DNA of 64,000 nt from positions 1 to 64,000 of the forward strand of contig JACCQI010000010.1 in NCBI GenBank assembly GCA_015709315.1. The letters run 5' to 3'. Position 1 is the first letter of the stretch. Each line of letters opens with the position of its first letter. Both the position numbers and the translations under genes were made by a program. Origin of the DNA: Desulfovibrionaceae bacterium. Lineage in GTDB: Bacteria > Desulfobacterota > Desulfovibrionia > Desulfovibrionales > Desulfovibrionaceae. Under the pieces are notes generated by a model, which worked only from the letters and a program-made list of their open reading frames with translations, did no database searches and had not been told where the DNA came from. Shown here piece after piece: positions 62,012 to 64,000 of the stretch.

Positions 62012-63433
62012 ATGGAACCGGTTGATTACATCGTACTCGCACTCTACTTCTGTACATTGCTCGTCATAGCCGTGTACGCGAACAAGAAGCAGAAAACCAC
62101 GGAGGACTATTACGTCGGCGGACGCGGAGTGGGCACCTTGCCCCTGGCGGCGCTCTGGATGTCCTCCTGGGTGGGCGGCGCCGCCATCATGGGCACTGCG
62201 GAGAAATCCTTCGAGATCGGGATATCCTCTCTCTGGTATCCTCTCAGCATGTTCAGCGGCTTCATCTTTTTTGCCCTGATCTTCGCCGGGCGCATCAAGC
62301 TGCTGGGCGACCGCCACCGGCACATCACGTATCCCGACCTGATCGAGCAGCGGTACGATACCAAGGTCAGGCTCGTGAGCACGGTGACCACCATCCTGGC
62401 GTACGTCGGCTACACCGCCAGCCAGCTCTTGAGCGCGGCCCACATCATCACGTCCATTACAGGAATAGAGCTCGGATACTCCTTTATCGTGGCCACCGCC
62501 GTAACCGTGATCTACACGTCGTTGGGCGGTTTCTTCGCCGTGGAGAAAACCGATCGCTTCCAGACGCTGCTGGTCATCGTGGGCGTCAGCGCCGTGGCCA
62601 CGCCCCTCACCTGGAACGCGCTCGGCGATGCCTCCCGGCTCGGCGCAGAGCTTCCGGCCGACTTCTTCCAGTTCGGCTCCTGGGGATGGGGCGCTATTGT
62701 TGCCATGTTCATCAGCATGGTTCTGACTTTCTTCACCTCCATGGACAGCTATACCAGATGCTTCGCGGCGAGATCGGTCCGCAGCGCCCGCAACGGCACT
62801 CTGCTTGCCGCGCTGATCGTCCTGTGCCTCTCGGTTTCCATCTGTTTCCTCGGCATGAGCGCGCGAATCCTGATCCCTGACGGAACGGACGGTTCGTCCA
62901 CGCTCATCCGGCTCATCATGTACGTCTTCCCGGCGGGGGTGAAAGGGCTGATGCTCGTGACGATTCTGTCGGCCATCATGTCCACGGCGGACACCTGCAT
63001 CCTGTGCGCCTCGGCCAATCTCACCCGCGACGTCTACCAGCGGTTCGTCAATCCCGACGCGCCCCAGGCCCGTGTCATGCGCATAAGCATATGCAGCTCC
63101 ATCCTGGTGGGCGTGGTCGGCGCGCTGGTCGGTTGGTATTCCAAAAGCATCATCAACCTGCTCATCATGACGTTCACCATCAATTCTGCGGGCCTGTTCC
63201 TGCCCACCCTCGGCGTCTTCTTCTGGAAACGCGCTTCCTCAAGGGCCGCCTTCTGGAGCATGAGCGTTTCCCTCGTCACGGTTATCGCATGGTATTTGGG
63301 CAGAGGCGCGTTCCCGGACAATGCCCTGTTCGCCATCGATCCGGTGTGGCCCGGCCTGTTGGCCTCCGCGCTTCTGTTCTTTCCCCTGAGCCTGGCGGCT
63401 CCCGGGTACCGGGAGGCCGAACAGAGTGTCTAG
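62012..63433 (+). CDS. Sodium:solute symporter (SSS family)
   Basis: A 473-residue membrane protein with about 13 helices. Family features are YYVGGRGVGTLPLAALWMSSWVGGAA (parts near 30-55) and the late MSTADTCILCASANLTRDVYQ near 325-345, which holds the sodium-site region. I start at ATG 62012 (MEPVDYIV) with GAGAGG upstream; the frame extends to 61940 without a start signal. It gives the operon a second, sodium-driven uptake route. Confidence 0.9.
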   Translation: MEPVDYIVLALYFCTLLVIAVYANKKQKTTEDYYVGGRGVGTLPLAALWMSSWVGGAAIMGTAEKSFEIGISSLWYPLSMFSGFIFFALIFAGRIKLLGDRHRHITYPDLIEQRYDTKVRLVSTVTTILAYVGYTASQLLSAAHIITSITGIELGYSFIVATAVTVIYTSLGGFFAVEKTDRFQTLLVIVGVSAVATPLTWNALGDASRLGAELPADFFQFGSWGWGAIVAMFISMVLTFFTSMDSYTRCFAARSVRSARNGTLLAALIVLCLSVSICFLGMSARILIPDGTDGSSTLIRLIMYVFPAGVKGLMLVTILSAIMSTADTCILCASANLTRDVYQRFVNPDAPQARVMRISICSSILVGVVGALVGWYSKSIINLLIMTFTINSAGLFLPTLGVFFWKRASSRAAFWSMSVSLVTVIAWYLGRGAFPDNALFAIDPVWPGLLASALLFFPLSLAAPGYREAEQSV

Positions 63434-63770
63434 TCTCGCGTTGCTGAAAAACAGCTGGGTGCTGCTGTATTCCGCCATCCTGCTCGAAGTGGGCGGCACC
63501 TTGGCGATCAAGTATTCCGAGGGGTTCACCAGGCTCGCGCCCTCGGCCTGCGTGGTCGGCCTCTATTGCGCCTCTTTCTACGCCATGAGTCTGGCCGTGA
63601 AGAAAATCGAACTGGGAGTGGCCTACGCCGTCTGGTCCGGCGTCGGCATCGTCGCCACGTCGGCCCTGGGCGCCCTGCTGTTCCACGAGGGGATCAATCC
63701 CAGAAAGTTGATCAGTATCGCAATCATCATGATCGGCGTCGTCTCGCTCAACCTCACTTCGGGCGAGTAG
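63426..63770 (+). CDS. Small multidrug resistance (EmrE-like) protein
   Basis: A 114-residue protein with four transmembrane helices, closely resembling EmrE. It keeps the membrane-embedded glutamate in helix 1 (ILLEVGGTLAIKYSEGFTRL) and the AYAVWSGVGIVATSALG signature in helix 3. The GTG start overlaps the symporter stop. It probably exports cations or guanidinium-like compounds, although its place in a catabolic operon raises the option of a metabolite exporter. Confidence 0.87.
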   Translation: MSSLALLKNSWVLLYSAILLEVGGTLAIKYSEGFTRLAPSACVVGLYCASFYAMSLAVKKIELGVAYAVWSGVGIVATSALGALLFHEGINPRKLISIAIIMIGVVSLNLTSGE

Positions 63771-63812
63771 GCATCGCAACAACCAAACCACAAATCCATC
63801 TTGGAGTATTCC

Positions 63813-64000
63813 ATGCTGAACCAGGAATTCATCGACAGTTTGAAACAGCTCGTAGGCGAAGACCGCTGCACCTTCTCCCCGGAAGACATGGTCGCCTATT
63901 CGTACGACGCCAATCCCGAGAAGCGGGCCAAGCCGGAAGGCGTGGTCTCGCCCCTGAACAGGGAAGAGGTGTCCGAGATCATGAAGCTGGCGTACAGGTA
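63813..64000 (+). CDS. FAD-linked hydroxyacid dehydrogenase (GlcD-like), partial
   Basis: Only the first 62 codons are present. MLNQEFIDSLKQLVGEDR, then YSYDANPEKRAKPEGVVSPL, matches the start of the GlcD/D-lactate dehydrogenase FAD family, just before its FAD-binding PP-loop. It is in line with the operon and, if complete, would oxidise a 2-hydroxy acid to the 2-oxoacid used by the upstream oxidoreductase. The gene continues past the right edge. Confidence 0.8.
   Translation, partial: MLNQEFIDSLKQLVGEDRCTFSPEDMVAYSYDANPEKRAKPEGVVSPLNREEVSEIMKLAYR

Overview
The window is GC-rich DNA from a sulfate-reducing member of the Desulfovibrionaceae (Desulfovibrio or Pseudodesulfovibrio type). The best taxonomic marks are a complete Tmc transmembrane redox complex, a cytochrome c553, a selenocysteine-containing periplasmic formate dehydrogenase, a chemoreceptor fused to hemerythrin (DcrH type), and dense two-component signalling. 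I found no tRNA, rRNA or CRISPR array.

Layout. 1-390: a short tandem repeat resembling an insertion-sequence end, a REP-like hairpin and the tmc terminator. 389-4082 (minus): tmcD-C-B-A, which links the periplasmic cytochrome c3 pool to the membrane. 4770-6740 (minus): three orphan TadE/TadG pseudopilin-like genes. 7091-9850: cytochrome c553, then a decayed xylose locus, with a frameshifted and truncated xylF remnant, an intact divergent ROK repressor and a collapsed xylA remnant. 9950-11070: two overlapping exported thioredoxin/peroxiredoxin-type genes. 11202-15150 (minus): a sensory operon of lipoprotein binding protein, histidine kinase with a cysteine-rich insert, and a receiver-STAS protein. 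15415-22562 (minus): formate dehydrogenase genes fdhAB (in-frame UGA read as selenocysteine), a 76-codon ORF that looks like a decayed second fdhA N terminus, fdhE co-transcribed with an IS1595-type transposase homologue, and fdhD.

22662-33254: a signalling island with three histidine kinases, four single-domain receivers and one NtrC-type activator around a TauE/SafE permease and an unknown two-helix membrane protein. 33263-40299 (minus): a uronate pathway of eda, an IclR regulator, kduD, kduI, a TRAP transporter dctPQM and kdgK. A shared 15-bp palindrome lies before kdgK and before dctP. Together they would import a uronate such as 5-keto-4-deoxyuronate and convert it through KDG and KDPG to pyruvate and glyceraldehyde 3-phosphate.

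40540-46640 (minus): a vitamin B12-controlled block. One cobalamin riboswitch precedes class III ribonucleotide reductase nrdD, and a second precedes metE (B12-independent methionine synthase) with metF. 46795-54874: the hemerythrin chemoreceptor, an RND efflux pump with its adaptor, and a DUF190-CBS protein.

54902-64000: a divergent IclR regulator and a catabolic operon of 2-oxoacid:ferredoxin oxidoreductase (delta, alpha, beta, gamma), ADP-forming acyl-CoA synthetase, MFS and sodium-symporter permeases, an SMR protein, and the start of a GlcD-type FAD hydroxyacid dehydrogenase cut by the window edge. The gene set implies uptake of a 2-hydroxy or 2-oxo acid, oxidation to acyl-CoA with reduced ferredoxin, and ATP formation by substrate-level phosphorylation.
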